Assembly: GCA_045123995.1 (NCBI GenBank)
Contig: JBGVKY010000007.1
Location: 14,515-78,514 of the forward strand
Reading direction: 5' to 3'
Length of the DNA: 64,000 bases
Origin: HGM11501 sp045123995
GTDB taxonomy: Bacteria; Bacillota; Clostridia; CAKSNL01; HGM11501
A program made the position numbers and the translations under genes. The notes under the pieces were generated by a model, which was given only the letters and a program-made list of their open reading frames with translations, had not been told where the DNA came from and did not search any database. Shown here piece after piece: positions 50,076-58,220 of the stretch (position 1 is the first letter of the stretch; each line of letters opens with the position of its first letter).

Positions 50076-51446
50076 ATGCCTAAAAATGAAATCGAAATGA
50101 CCAAAGGGCCTATGCTTAAAAACTTTATACGTTTTGCACTGCCCTTGATTTTCGCAAATGTTCTTCAAACCACCTTCAGCCTTGTTGACAGCGCTGTTGT
50201 AGGTCAGTTTTCAGGAAGCGATGCCGTTGGAGCTATCGGAGCTACCTTGAAACTTACCAACCTTGTGCTCGCTTTGTTTATCGGTCTTTCGGCAGGCGTT
50301 TCCATCTGCGTTTCCCACTCTTTGGGCTTAGGAGATAAGGATAGCTGCAGAAGACATTCTCACAACGCCATTGCAACGGCACTTGTTTCAGGTGTAGTTG
50401 TCGGTATTTTCGCATTATTCTTGGCACGCTGGGCCCTGACCAAAATGAGTACTCCCGCCGGCGTTATTTTAGAAGGTGCCATCACCTATTTCAGAATTTA
50501 CTTTATAGGCGCCCCTGTACTTTTGCTCTACAACTTCGGTTCCGCACTCCTACGAGCTAACGGTGATACAAAAACCCCTTTTAAGTATCTTTGCATCGGT
50601 GGAGTTTTTCATATAATATTAAACCTCATTTTGGTAGCAGGCTTTAAACTTGATGTGGCAGGTGCAGCTATTGCCACAGTAAGTGCCAATGCCCTTTCGG
50701 CTTTTTTGGTTATTCGATCTCTTACTAAGGTAGATAACTGGTGCCGCATAGATTTCAAAGAAGTTAAAGTTTATAAAAAAGAACTCATTGCCATCGCAAA
50801 ATTTGGCATTCCTTCAGGTCTTCAGTCCTGTATGTTCCATATACCCAATTTATATGTACAACCGGCTATAAATTCCTTTGGAGCAGCAGCCTTGAAGGGC
50901 GATTCGGCTGCCACCAATGTAGCAACCTATCTGGATGTATGTAACAGTGCCCTTGCTGAAACAGCCCTTACTTTCATAGCCAGAAACTTTGGTTCTAAAA
51001 ACTCTAAACGCATATTAAAAGTTCTTTTAATGAGCTTGATTATAACCATCTCTATCAACTTTGTGTTGAGCACAAGCGCTTACATATTCAGAGTTCCACT
51101 TCTATCAATATTCATTCCTGGGGATATCGAGGCCATCGCATTCGGCTCCATAAGACTTCTGTTTTTAGCCCTACCCAACTTTTTAGGCGCTTCCATGAAC
51201 TGCCTCACTTCCGCCCTCAGAGGCATAGGCAAACCTACAACTTCAATGCTTATATCAATTTTCGGTGTTTGTATAATAAGAATACTTTGGTTTGAATTCC
51301 TTTTCCCTATCCCCGATTTTCACAACATATACTGGGTTTATTTCACCTACCCCATGACCTGGTTCATAACAGACGTTCTTTTAACCATCTTCTTTATATA
51401 CTACTACAAAAAACTAAAAAAGTCCTTTTCAGAACAAAATGCATAA
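50076..51446 (+). CDS. MATE family multidrug/Na+ (or H+) antiporter
   Basis: 456 residues with twelve predicted helices in two homologous halves, the MATE (NorM/DinF) fold. PLIFANVLQTTFSLVDSAVVGQFSG and PVLLLYNFGSALLRANGDTKTPF are the N-half signatures; PSGLQSCMFHIPNLY and NCLTSALRGIGKPTTSM occur in the second half. Members export cationic drugs or metabolites. It is transcribed alone from its own promoter and still has the codon style of the left part of the window. Confidence 0.92.
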   Translation: MPKNEIEMTKGPMLKNFIRFALPLIFANVLQTTFSLVDSAVVGQFSGSDAVGAIGATLKLTNLVLALFIGLSAGVSICVSHSLGLGDKDSCRRHSHNAIATALVSGVVVGIFALFLARWALTKMSTPAGVILEGAITYFRIYFIGAPVLLLYNFGSALLRANGDTKTPFKYLCIGGVFHIILNLILVAGFKLDVAGAAIATVSANALSAFLVIRSLTKVDNWCRIDFKEVKVYKKELIAIAKFGIPSGLQSCMFHIPNLYVQPAINSFGAAALKGDSAATNVATYLDVCNSALAETALTFIARNFGSKNSKRILKVLLMSLIITISINFVLSTSAYIFRVPLLSIFIPGDIEAIAFGSIRLLFLALPNFLGASMNCLTSALRGIGKPTTSMLISIFGVCIIRILWFEFLFPIPDFHNIYWVYFTYPMTWFITDVLLTIFFIYYYKKLKKSFSEQNA

Positions 51447-51449
51447 AAA

Positions 51450-51500
51450 AGAAATAGCCCCTGATTGTCCTTCTTCACGAACAATCAAGGGCTATTTCTG
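51450..51500 (-). terminator. Minus-strand terminator downstream of a degraded unit
   Basis: GAAATAGCCC and TGATTGT pair with ACAATCA and GGGCTATTTC in one long stem. The T run (TTTTTT) is on the minus-strand side only, so it ends a transcript coming from the right, although it also sits just after the MATE stop. Confidence 0.75.
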
Positions 51501-51860
51501 TTCACTCTTGATATCTAACATCTTTTTATATACCTCTCTTTCGTAGTTTTGAAAGCATCTTCAATAACTTCTGAATACGATTTAATGCATCTACGGCTGT
51601 TGAATAATCAAGTTACCATTAACAATTAAAACTGATTCCGACTTATTGAAGCTTAAGCTCAATCATTAAAACTGCTTGCGATACAATCCAAACACTGAAT
51701 AATTATTTTAGTTCTGACCATTTGGGTTTGAAATGTGATCATCGGCTTATTTTAATTTGTTATTGAGCTTATGGTTGTTACCTTTTCATTGGTATCACCT
51801 GTTCCTTTCTGTGTCTATAATATAACACAGATTCAAGCTATTTTCAATTCGCAATGTTCC
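51501..51860 (-). other. Transcription-unit-like stretch without an intact gene
   Basis: A minus-strand promoter (TTGAAA 51842-51847, 17 bases, TATATT 51819-51824), a ribosome-site-like AAAGGAACAGGTG and an ATG followed after two codons by a stop lie upstream of about 300 bases with stops in all frames, then the terminator at 51450-51500. ATTAAAACTG is repeated 40 bases apart (51626 and 51666). It may be a decayed gene or a non-coding RNA; I could not identify either. Confidence 0.4.
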
Positions 51861-51922
51861 ATAAAGTTAAAACTCCCGAATTATGCAAAACACAGAAATG
51901 TTTCAGATGAAGCTCAAAACCA

Positions 51923-51990
51923 TTGACAGACAAGGTTTTGATATGTTATCATAAATATGTTGGGCGGTCGGAAAGACGCCCGTTTTTTAT
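51923..51990 (+). promoter_or_regulatory. Promoter directly followed by a terminator
   Basis: TTGACA (51923-51928), 18-base spacer and TATCAT (51947-51952) are followed within a few bases by a GGGCG/CGCCC hairpin and six T (51962-51988). If used, it would make an RNA of only about 35 bases. The remaining gap up to 52000 holds nothing else I can support. Confidence 0.35.
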
Positions 51991-52001
51991 TGAAATTGTG
52001 A

Positions 52002-52033
52002 AAAGGAGCTATCTCAGATGAGACAGCTCCTTT
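52002..52033. terminator. Terminator of the Na/Pi cotransporter gene
   Basis: AAAGGAGCT-A-TCTC pairs with GAGA-C-AGCTCCTTT, with T runs on the plus side and a shorter one on the minus side. It starts just after the cotransporter stop codon at 52036. Confidence 0.8.
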
Positions 52034-52035
52034 TT

Positions 52036-53790
52036 TTATTTTGCAGGTAAAATATATTTGTTTTTATACTCATCAAAGCTGTGAGTGAATGTTTCGCTAC
52101 CTGAAGTTTTGTAATTGTTCAGATATTCGTGAGTGTCGAAAACAGACTTACTGATCTGAATCTGACATACGGCGATATTTGAACAGTGGTCAGAAACTCT
52201 TTCGTAGTTTGTAAGCAGATCAGAAAGCACGAAGCCGAGCTCGATTGTACATTTACCGCCTGTGAGTCGGGCGATATGTCTTGATTTGATTTCAGCAAGG
52301 AGATCGTCGATAACCTGCTCGAGCGGCTCAACCTGCTTGGCAAGAGCGAAATCGTTTTCAGCAAAAGCTTTTTCTGTAAGCTCAAGGATTTCTTTGATTG
52401 CATCGGTTGCAACCTTGAGCTCAGCTGTTGCGTTTTCAGAGAAGTTTATCTGTTTGTCGCTGATTTCCTGTGCAGCCTTGGCAATATTTACCGCATGGTC
52501 ACCGATTCTCTCAAAGTCACCGATAACGTGAAGGAGAGTTGAAACCATATTGCTGTCAGCATCGGTAAGGTCATGGCTTGAAACTTTGACGAGGAAAGTT
52601 CCGAGCTTGTCCTCGTAGTCATCGAGCTTCTTTTCGCTTTCAATGATTTTATCAACGATTTTTGTGTCGAATTTTTCTACAAGAGAGATAGAGTCAAGCA
52701 ATGCCTCGATTGCAATCTGTCCCATCTGAACAGTGTAATCCTTACCCTCAGAAACAGCGAGTGCAGGAACATTGAGAAGACGGTCGTCGATGAATGTGCT
52801 CTTACCTGTAGCCTTCTTGTCCTTGACTGTTTTTCTTGCGAGCTTTTCAAGAAGCTTTGAGAAGGGGAAAAGTATTATCGTTGTTGCAACGTTGAAAATA
52901 CTGTGGATTATTGCGATTCCTGCAGGCTCTATGGATGAACCGGTGAATGCGAAATCGAAAATTATATCTGATACATAGAAAGCTGAAAGCAGGAGTGCGG
53001 TACCTATGAGATTAAAGTAAACGTGCACTGCCGCAACACGTTTTGCATTTTTGCTTACGCCGATACTTGAAAGAAGTGCCGTGATACAAGTACCTATATT
53101 CTGACCCATAATGATGGGAATAGCCATACCGTAAGAAATAGCTCCCGTGAGTGACAATGCCTGAAGAATACCGATAGCTGCGGATGAACTCTGAATGACC
53201 GCTGTAAGCACGATGCCGAGCAGAACACCCAGAATCGGATTATTGAACATAACCATAAGGTTGCGGAATCCTTCCATTTCTGCGAGAGGCTCCATTGCGG
53301 TACTCATCATTTCCATACCGAACATAAGAATGGCGAAGCCGAGGCAGATGCCGCCGATATCCTTGGTACGGTTTTTCTTTGAAGTCATTGTCATAAGAAT
53401 ACCGATAAAGGCGACAATGGGAGCAAAGGATGAAGGCTTGAGAAGGTTGACAAGGAAGTTATTACTGTCAATTCCCGCAAGGCTCAGAATCCAGGCGGTT
53501 ACTGTTGTACCGATATTCGATCCCATAATGACACCGATAGCCTGATTGAGCTGCATAATACCTGAGTTAACGAGACCGACGAGCATAACCGTTACGGCAG
53601 AGGATGACTGAATAGTCGCTGTGATAGCTGTTCCTAAAAGCAAAGCCTTTAAGGGCTTGTCTGTCATAACCTTCAGAATTTTTTCGAGCTTACCGCCGGC
53701 AGTTTTTTCGAGGTTGCCTGACATTGTATTCATTCCGAAAAGGAAAAGGGCAAGACCACCGAAAAGCGAAATTAAATTAAAAACTGACAT
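52036..53790 (-). CDS. Na+/phosphate cotransporter with C-terminal PhoU-like domain
   Basis: 584 residues. The membrane part has two inverted repeats with the family motif: GTAITATIQSSSAVTVMLVG and GIVLTAVIQSSSAAIGILQA, plus NIGTTVTAW and NIGTCITALLSS. A cytosolic helical PhoU-like domain (about 345-560) follows (ERIGDHAVNIAKAA, YERVSDHCSNIA). It would import phosphate with Na+ or keep phosphate balance. RBS is GAGGAGGACCTCACT. It is the first gene on the right-hand side with the changed codon style. Confidence 0.92.
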   Translation of the reverse strand: MSVFNLISLFGGLALFLFGMNTMSGNLEKTAGGKLEKILKVMTDKPLKALLLGTAITATIQSSSAVTVMLVGLVNSGIMQLNQAIGVIMGSNIGTTVTAWILSLAGIDSNNFLVNLLKPSSFAPIVAFIGILMTMTSKKNRTKDIGGICLGFAILMFGMEMMSTAMEPLAEMEGFRNLMVMFNNPILGVLLGIVLTAVIQSSSAAIGILQALSLTGAISYGMAIPIIMGQNIGTCITALLSSIGVSKNAKRVAAVHVYFNLIGTALLLSAFYVSDIIFDFAFTGSSIEPAGIAIIHSIFNVATTIILFPFSKLLEKLARKTVKDKKATGKSTFIDDRLLNVPALAVSEGKDYTVQMGQIAIEALLDSISLVEKFDTKIVDKIIESEKKLDDYEDKLGTFLVKVSSHDLTDADSNMVSTLLHVIGDFERIGDHAVNIAKAAQEISDKQINFSENATAELKVATDAIKEILELTEKAFAENDFALAKQVEPLEQVIDDLLAEIKSRHIARLTGGKCTIELGFVLSDLLTNYERVSDHCSNIAVCQIQISKSVFDTHEYLNNYKTSGSETFTHSFDEYKNKYILPAK

Positions 53791-53910
53791 AGTGAGGTCC
53801 TCCTCGTGAACACTTGACTGTTTTTAGTTTATCCGTATTTAAATCAAGTTTAAGCCTGTCAATCTAGATGTTAGCACTAAAAGGATATAAAATCAACATA
53901 TTTTGAGAAA

Positions 53911-53943
53911 AATAAAGACGATTCATGGCGAATCGTCTTTATT
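53911..53943 (-). terminator. Terminator of the DUF4838 gene
   Basis: AATAAAGACGATTC pairs perfectly with GAATCGTCTTTATT over a five-base loop; on the minus strand TTTTTC follows. It ends the GH92-DUF4838 unit. Confidence 0.87.
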
Positions 53944-53947
53944 GATA

Positions 53948-55837
53948 TTATCTCCAGTTGAAAGGACGAAGCATAAAGTCAACGTCTTCTTTGTTTTCAG
54001 GGATAAGCCCGAAGGATGAAACCCTGTGAATATTGTGCTCCTTGAATGAATCGTAAAGCTCCTCGTTAGCCTTGAGTCGGAAAGGGTTAAGGAAGAAATA
54101 TTCACCGAGGAACTGGTTAGCCTTGAAGTACTCCCAGCTTAAGTTTGCTACTTCCACATTGAATCGCTGCTCGTCTGTGATATCGGCATTAAGAGCCTTC
54201 TTCCAGAGGTTGTCAAGCTTTGAAATCATGTGAATCGGGTAGTAGCCTGACTGATAATGCCAGTCAAAGTCGAAAGCGTGAGCAGTCGCAGCAATCTGAG
54301 CTGTCTGAATGTCGAGAATTTCCTTGATGTAAGGTGCTGCATCCTCCCCGTAATATGCCTTGAGGAAGTCCATCATATGATACTCGACGTCACAGTTTAC
54401 ATCCCATTGAACTTTTGTCAGAAGATAGTTTCGCAGCTCATTGAATGCTGCATCGTGACCGTCACCGCAGTTGTAGATATAGCCTGTGATGCCGATGTCG
54501 TGCATATACTGCATAGTGGACTGCATTGTGCCGAAGTTTGAGAAAAACTGTGCTACGTTAAGGAAATTGATTGTGTAGTCGTAAATATACGTTGTTTCAG
54601 CGACCTTTGTCCAGTTCAGGAAATCCTCAGCAATTCTCGGCTCGTGTTCACCGTAAGCTGTGAGCAAGGTTTCCTCCTGAACATCCTCGTGACCGCATTC
54701 GGTAAGAGGATGGCTTCTGCAGGATGAGTGGAGACCGCAAAGCACGGGAGCAACATTTTTGTTGCACTTAAGGCTCAGATCCTGCGGAGGTCTTTCGGTT
54801 TCAAGATAAGCGAAGAACGTGAACATAAAGTCAGGATAATCTTCGTCAAGTGCATCTGCAAGATTGTTTGTGAAGATAAGAGTCGGAGCGCAGACACTGC
54901 CGTATTTTTCATAAAGTGCCTCGCAGTTTTCGCAGTGACAGTAATTCTGATTATCTTTCTGACCGATGTGAACATATTTTGCACCGATTGTGTCGGCTTC
55001 GATTTTTTGTCTTACACTTTCGATTGTAATATCGAGAACCTCAGGGTGTGAAAGGCAGACATGATCAGTTGTGCGTGTACCGTCCTCCTGAAGTGCAAAA
55101 TATTCAGGATGCTCAGCAAAAAGCGAATCAGGAACGAGCGAGGGGAGAGATGCATCCCAGACAACGTAAGTCAGCGCACCGCCGTAAGCTGTTGCAGGCT
55201 TCCAGAAGGAAACATTCATCTTCGTTCTCGCTCTGTGAGCGTCATTTGTACCTGCACAGTCATTTCTTCTGACAGAGAACGAAGGTTCGACTGTTCTGTC
55301 GATATCAGCGTCGATGATAACATCTTCATTTTCAGGTACAACCTCAAGTGTAGGTGTGAACCAACGTACACCGAGATATTCTTCAAGGAAGGTGTAAACA
55401 CCGTAGAGAGTGCCTCTGCTGTCTGCTCCTGCGATGATAAAATAATCACCGTCAGAGTACAGTCTGAAACCGTCAGCTTTGATTGAAGAACGATCAATTT
55501 CAACTATATCCTTTTCAAGCTCTGTTTCGCCCACAAGGATTGCCTTGCTCTTGTCAGGAAGGTTGCTTTCAGTAACGATACTCAGCTTGGCACCACTGAT
55601 TTTTTCTAAATAAGTCTGCAATTCTGTTGCAGCCGTAACGATGCACTCATCGGGATTTTCTGCTGTTACGATGCAGAAGGATGATGTACCGTTATCGATA
55701 ATCACCATTTCTTCAACAATTTCGGGTGCGATATATTCACCACCACCGTAGTCGACACTTTTGTCGACGGGAATGACTCCCATTGAAAGAAAGAGAACTT
55801 CAATCACGCAAAAAATTGCTTTGATATAAGCTAACAT
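53948..55837 (-). CDS. DUF4838 domain protein, putative glycoside hydrolase-like
   Basis: 629 residues. After an N-terminal hydrophobic segment (IKAIFCVIEVLFLSMGVIPVD) comes a domain like the alpha-glucuronidase/GH20 N-terminal fold (about 55-160: AATELQTYLEKISGAKLSIV, FRLYSDGDYFIIAGADSRGTLYGVYTFLEEYLGVRWFTP in parts), then the DUF4838 barrel (FSVRRNDCAG, VHIGQKDNQNYCHCENC). DUF4838 proteins occur with glycan-degrading enzymes in gut bacteria; the activity is unproven. It follows the GH92 gene by 11 bases behind AAGGAGGCTCTTT, so they form one unit. Confidence 0.83.
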   Translation of the reverse strand: MLAYIKAIFCVIEVLFLSMGVIPVDKSVDYGGGEYIAPEIVEEMVIIDNGTSSFCIVTAENPDECIVTAATELQTYLEKISGAKLSIVTESNLPDKSKAILVGETELEKDIVEIDRSSIKADGFRLYSDGDYFIIAGADSRGTLYGVYTFLEEYLGVRWFTPTLEVVPENEDVIIDADIDRTVEPSFSVRRNDCAGTNDAHRARTKMNVSFWKPATAYGGALTYVVWDASLPSLVPDSLFAEHPEYFALQEDGTRTTDHVCLSHPEVLDITIESVRQKIEADTIGAKYVHIGQKDNQNYCHCENCEALYEKYGSVCAPTLIFTNNLADALDEDYPDFMFTFFAYLETERPPQDLSLKCNKNVAPVLCGLHSSCRSHPLTECGHEDVQEETLLTAYGEHEPRIAEDFLNWTKVAETTYIYDYTINFLNVAQFFSNFGTMQSTMQYMHDIGITGYIYNCGDGHDAAFNELRNYLLTKVQWDVNCDVEYHMMDFLKAYYGEDAAPYIKEILDIQTAQIAATAHAFDFDWHYQSGYYPIHMISKLDNLWKKALNADITDEQRFNVEVANLSWEYFKANQFLGEYFFLNPFRLKANEELYDSFKEHNIHRVSSFGLIPENKEDVDFMLRPFNWR

Positions 55838-55848
55838 AAAGAGCCTCC

Positions 55849-58104
55849 TTAGTTTGCTTTGTCAGACATATTGAATACAAGTTCGCCACCGCCCATAAGC
55901 TGTTCGTGTGTGATGTAACAACCATCAAGCTCAACTCCGTTAAGAGTGACAGACTTTACATAAATGTTTTTCTTGCCCTGGTTGAGAGCTGTAACTTTGA
56001 GAGTCTTGTCATTACCGAGTGCGATTTCTGCACTGTCGATATTCGGTGAACCTATCCAATATTTATCAGATCCTGCAAGAGGGTAGAAGCCCATTGCTGA
56101 GAAAACATACCATGAGCTGAGTGTACCACCGTCATCGTTGCCGTCAAGTCCGTTGATATCGTCACTGAAACGGTTGTCAAGTGTCCAGCGTACCCATTTC
56201 TGCGTAAGATCAGAGCGTCCTGCATTTGCGAAAAGATACGGTGTATGGATATCGTGCTGATTGCCGATCCAGAAGCCGTGGCTGGGGTCGATTGCAGCAC
56301 GGTTAAGAGAAGCGTCCTTCATAAACTTTTCGAGTTCAGAAACGAAGTATTCTTCTGAGCCGAAAAGCTCGATCATTCCGTCGATATCGTGGAGAACACT
56401 CCAACGCCACTGTCTTGCACTGCCTTCACTGTAACAAGCAGCGAATTTTTTGATCATTATTGCATCGTAGAAGGATGTGATATACGGACTGAAATTCCAA
56501 ACGAAAGAACCGTCAGAATTTCGTGCCTGGAAATATTTTGTTTCAGGATTGAAAAGGTTTTTGTAGTACATTGCCTTTCCACTGTATCTTGCAACGTCTT
56601 CCGTATGACCAAGCTGTTCAGCGAGGACAGCAATTGCGTGGTCTTCCCAGGCGTATTCAAGTGTGAAGCTGACGGATTCTTCACCGTTTGCGAGGTCATC
56701 AGGAATGTAACCGTATTCGTTATATTCTTTTATAAAGTTTCTGCCTGAACGATTAACGCTGTTTTCTGATGTGTTTTTCATATAGCCGTAAAGAGCCTCG
56801 ACATCAAAATCACGGAAGCCCTTAAGGTAGCTTTCTGTAATCATAATGTTTGTCGGGTCGCCGTGCATAGATGAAGCATAGCCTGCACCCATAGGCCATC
56901 TCGGAATAACTCCGCCCGCATCAGCCATTTCAACGAGGCTGTTGAGACAGTCGTTCTGAATTTCAGGTTCGATGAGAGTATAGAGTGAATGTGTGTCACG
57001 GCAGGTATCCCAGAGTGACATATCTGATCTGTAGGTATAACCGTCAGCAACGTGAACCTGCTTGTCAAAACCGAGGTATTCACCGTTAACGTCAGTGAAG
57101 TTTGTCGGCATAATCATACTGTGGTAAAGTGCTGTATAGAAAACGGTCATAATTTCAGGGTTGCTGCTGCTGATTCTGATTGAAGAGAGGCGATCTTCCC
57201 ATTTTGCAACGGCATTGTCTCTTACCTGATCAAAGTCGAGGCTGCCTGCCTCTGCTTCAAGATTCATTTTTGCATTTTCAACGCTTACAAAGCTGATTGC
57301 AACCTTGAGCTCAACGCTGTCATCCTTGATGTTTCCGAAGTTGATGTCAACTCCGAGATTTGTGGGATCGCCTGTAACATCGCAGGATTTGATTTCTTTA
57401 TCTGCTTTTGCGGCAAAGTAAACGGGAAGACCGTCATATCTGCTTGAGAATGCAGCGTAGATAACGCTTCCACCTGTGATGAGTCCTGTTTCCTCATCAT
57501 ATTCTGCAAATCCGCTGTCAGCACCGTATCTTCCTGCAGTGCTTGTAACGTCGAGGTAGAGACGCGCATCTTTTTTATCACCGAAAGTATATCTGTGTAC
57601 ACCGATGTGATCATCTGCCGTAAGCTCAACAAGGCAGTCAAGAGACTTGAGGTAAACAGAGTAGTATCCGGGAGCAGCTGTCTCGTTATTGTGAGAATAC
57701 GGGATAACGTCAGCCTTGCTGCTTCCGACAGTCGGTGTGACACGGAAAATCTGATAGTCCTCAGCACCTGTACCTGAAAGTCTTGAATGGCTGAAGCCTT
57801 TTATATGTCCGTGCTCATAATAATATCCTGAAGTGTTGGTTTTGAATATGTATGCACCACCGATGAAAGATGTATCGGGGCCGAGTCTTACAGCACCGAA
57901 CGGGGTACAGGCTGCAGGGCTGAGCATACCGCAAGCCCAGGGTGTACCGCCTGTGCCGATAAAAGGATCGACATACTGCGTGTATTCACCGACGACAGGT
58001 TCGGGCATATCGACAGGTGAAAACGCGATGCCGTTGAAAAGACCTGCGAACGCTGTCTCCAGCATAATGAAAATTGATACAATTACTCTGATTATAGGCC
58101 ACAT
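55849..58104 (-). CDS. GH92 family exo-alpha-mannosidase-like enzyme
   Basis: 751 residues: an N-terminal hydrophobic segment, a beta-sandwich domain starting YVDPFIGTGGTPWACGMLSPAACTPFGAVRLGPDTS (in parts), and an (alpha/alpha)6 barrel with GLDGNDDGGTLSSWYVFSAMGFYP, which holds the Ca2+- and base-linked Asp residues. In classical GH92 mannosidases the motif GNE.....YLY gives the general acid Glu; here it is GNQHDIHTPYLF, with Gln616. That exchange is known to me from mannose-phosphate-releasing members. It is driven by a promoter at 58138-58166. Confidence 0.88.
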   Translation of the reverse strand: MWPIIRVIVSIFIMLETAFAGLFNGIAFSPVDMPEPVVGEYTQYVDPFIGTGGTPWACGMLSPAACTPFGAVRLGPDTSFIGGAYIFKTNTSGYYYEHGHIKGFSHSRLSGTGAEDYQIFRVTPTVGSSKADVIPYSHNNETAAPGYYSVYLKSLDCLVELTADDHIGVHRYTFGDKKDARLYLDVTSTAGRYGADSGFAEYDEETGLITGGSVIYAAFSSRYDGLPVYFAAKADKEIKSCDVTGDPTNLGVDINFGNIKDDSVELKVAISFVSVENAKMNLEAEAGSLDFDQVRDNAVAKWEDRLSSIRISSSNPEIMTVFYTALYHSMIMPTNFTDVNGEYLGFDKQVHVADGYTYRSDMSLWDTCRDTHSLYTLIEPEIQNDCLNSLVEMADAGGVIPRWPMGAGYASSMHGDPTNIMITESYLKGFRDFDVEALYGYMKNTSENSVNRSGRNFIKEYNEYGYIPDDLANGEESVSFTLEYAWEDHAIAVLAEQLGHTEDVARYSGKAMYYKNLFNPETKYFQARNSDGSFVWNFSPYITSFYDAIMIKKFAACYSEGSARQWRWSVLHDIDGMIELFGSEEYFVSELEKFMKDASLNRAAIDPSHGFWIGNQHDIHTPYLFANAGRSDLTQKWVRWTLDNRFSDDINGLDGNDDGGTLSSWYVFSAMGFYPLAGSDKYWIGSPNIDSAEIALGNDKTLKVTALNQGKKNIYVKSVTLNGVELDGCYITHEQLMGGGELVFNMSDKAN

Positions 58105-58137
58105 AGGAATACCTCCGATGCAAAATTGTTTAATTCA

Positions 58138-58166
58138 AATATATATTAGAAACGGTAAAAAGTCAA
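58138..58166 (-). promoter_or_regulatory. Promoter of the GH92-DUF4838 unit
   Basis: On the minus strand: TTGACT (58161-58166), 17-base spacer, TATATT (58138-58143), about 35 bases before the GH92 start codon and its GGAGGT ribosome site. Confidence 0.75.
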
Positions 58167-58174
58167 ATGTTCTT

Positions 58175-58213
58175 TTAAAGAAAAAGCACAGACAGCGGAT
58201 AAACTGTCTGTGC
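58175..58213 (-). terminator. Terminator of the CDP-glycerol transferase operon
   Basis: GCACAGACAG pairs with CTGTCTGTGC over an eight-base loop, with TTTTTC following on the minus strand, a few bases after the transferase stop codon. Confidence 0.85.
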
Positions 58214-58220
58214 AGGGTTT

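Noticed and set aside
53820..53862. Promoter of the Na/Pi cotransporter from TTGACA near 53855
   Set aside because: No -10 at a proper distance.
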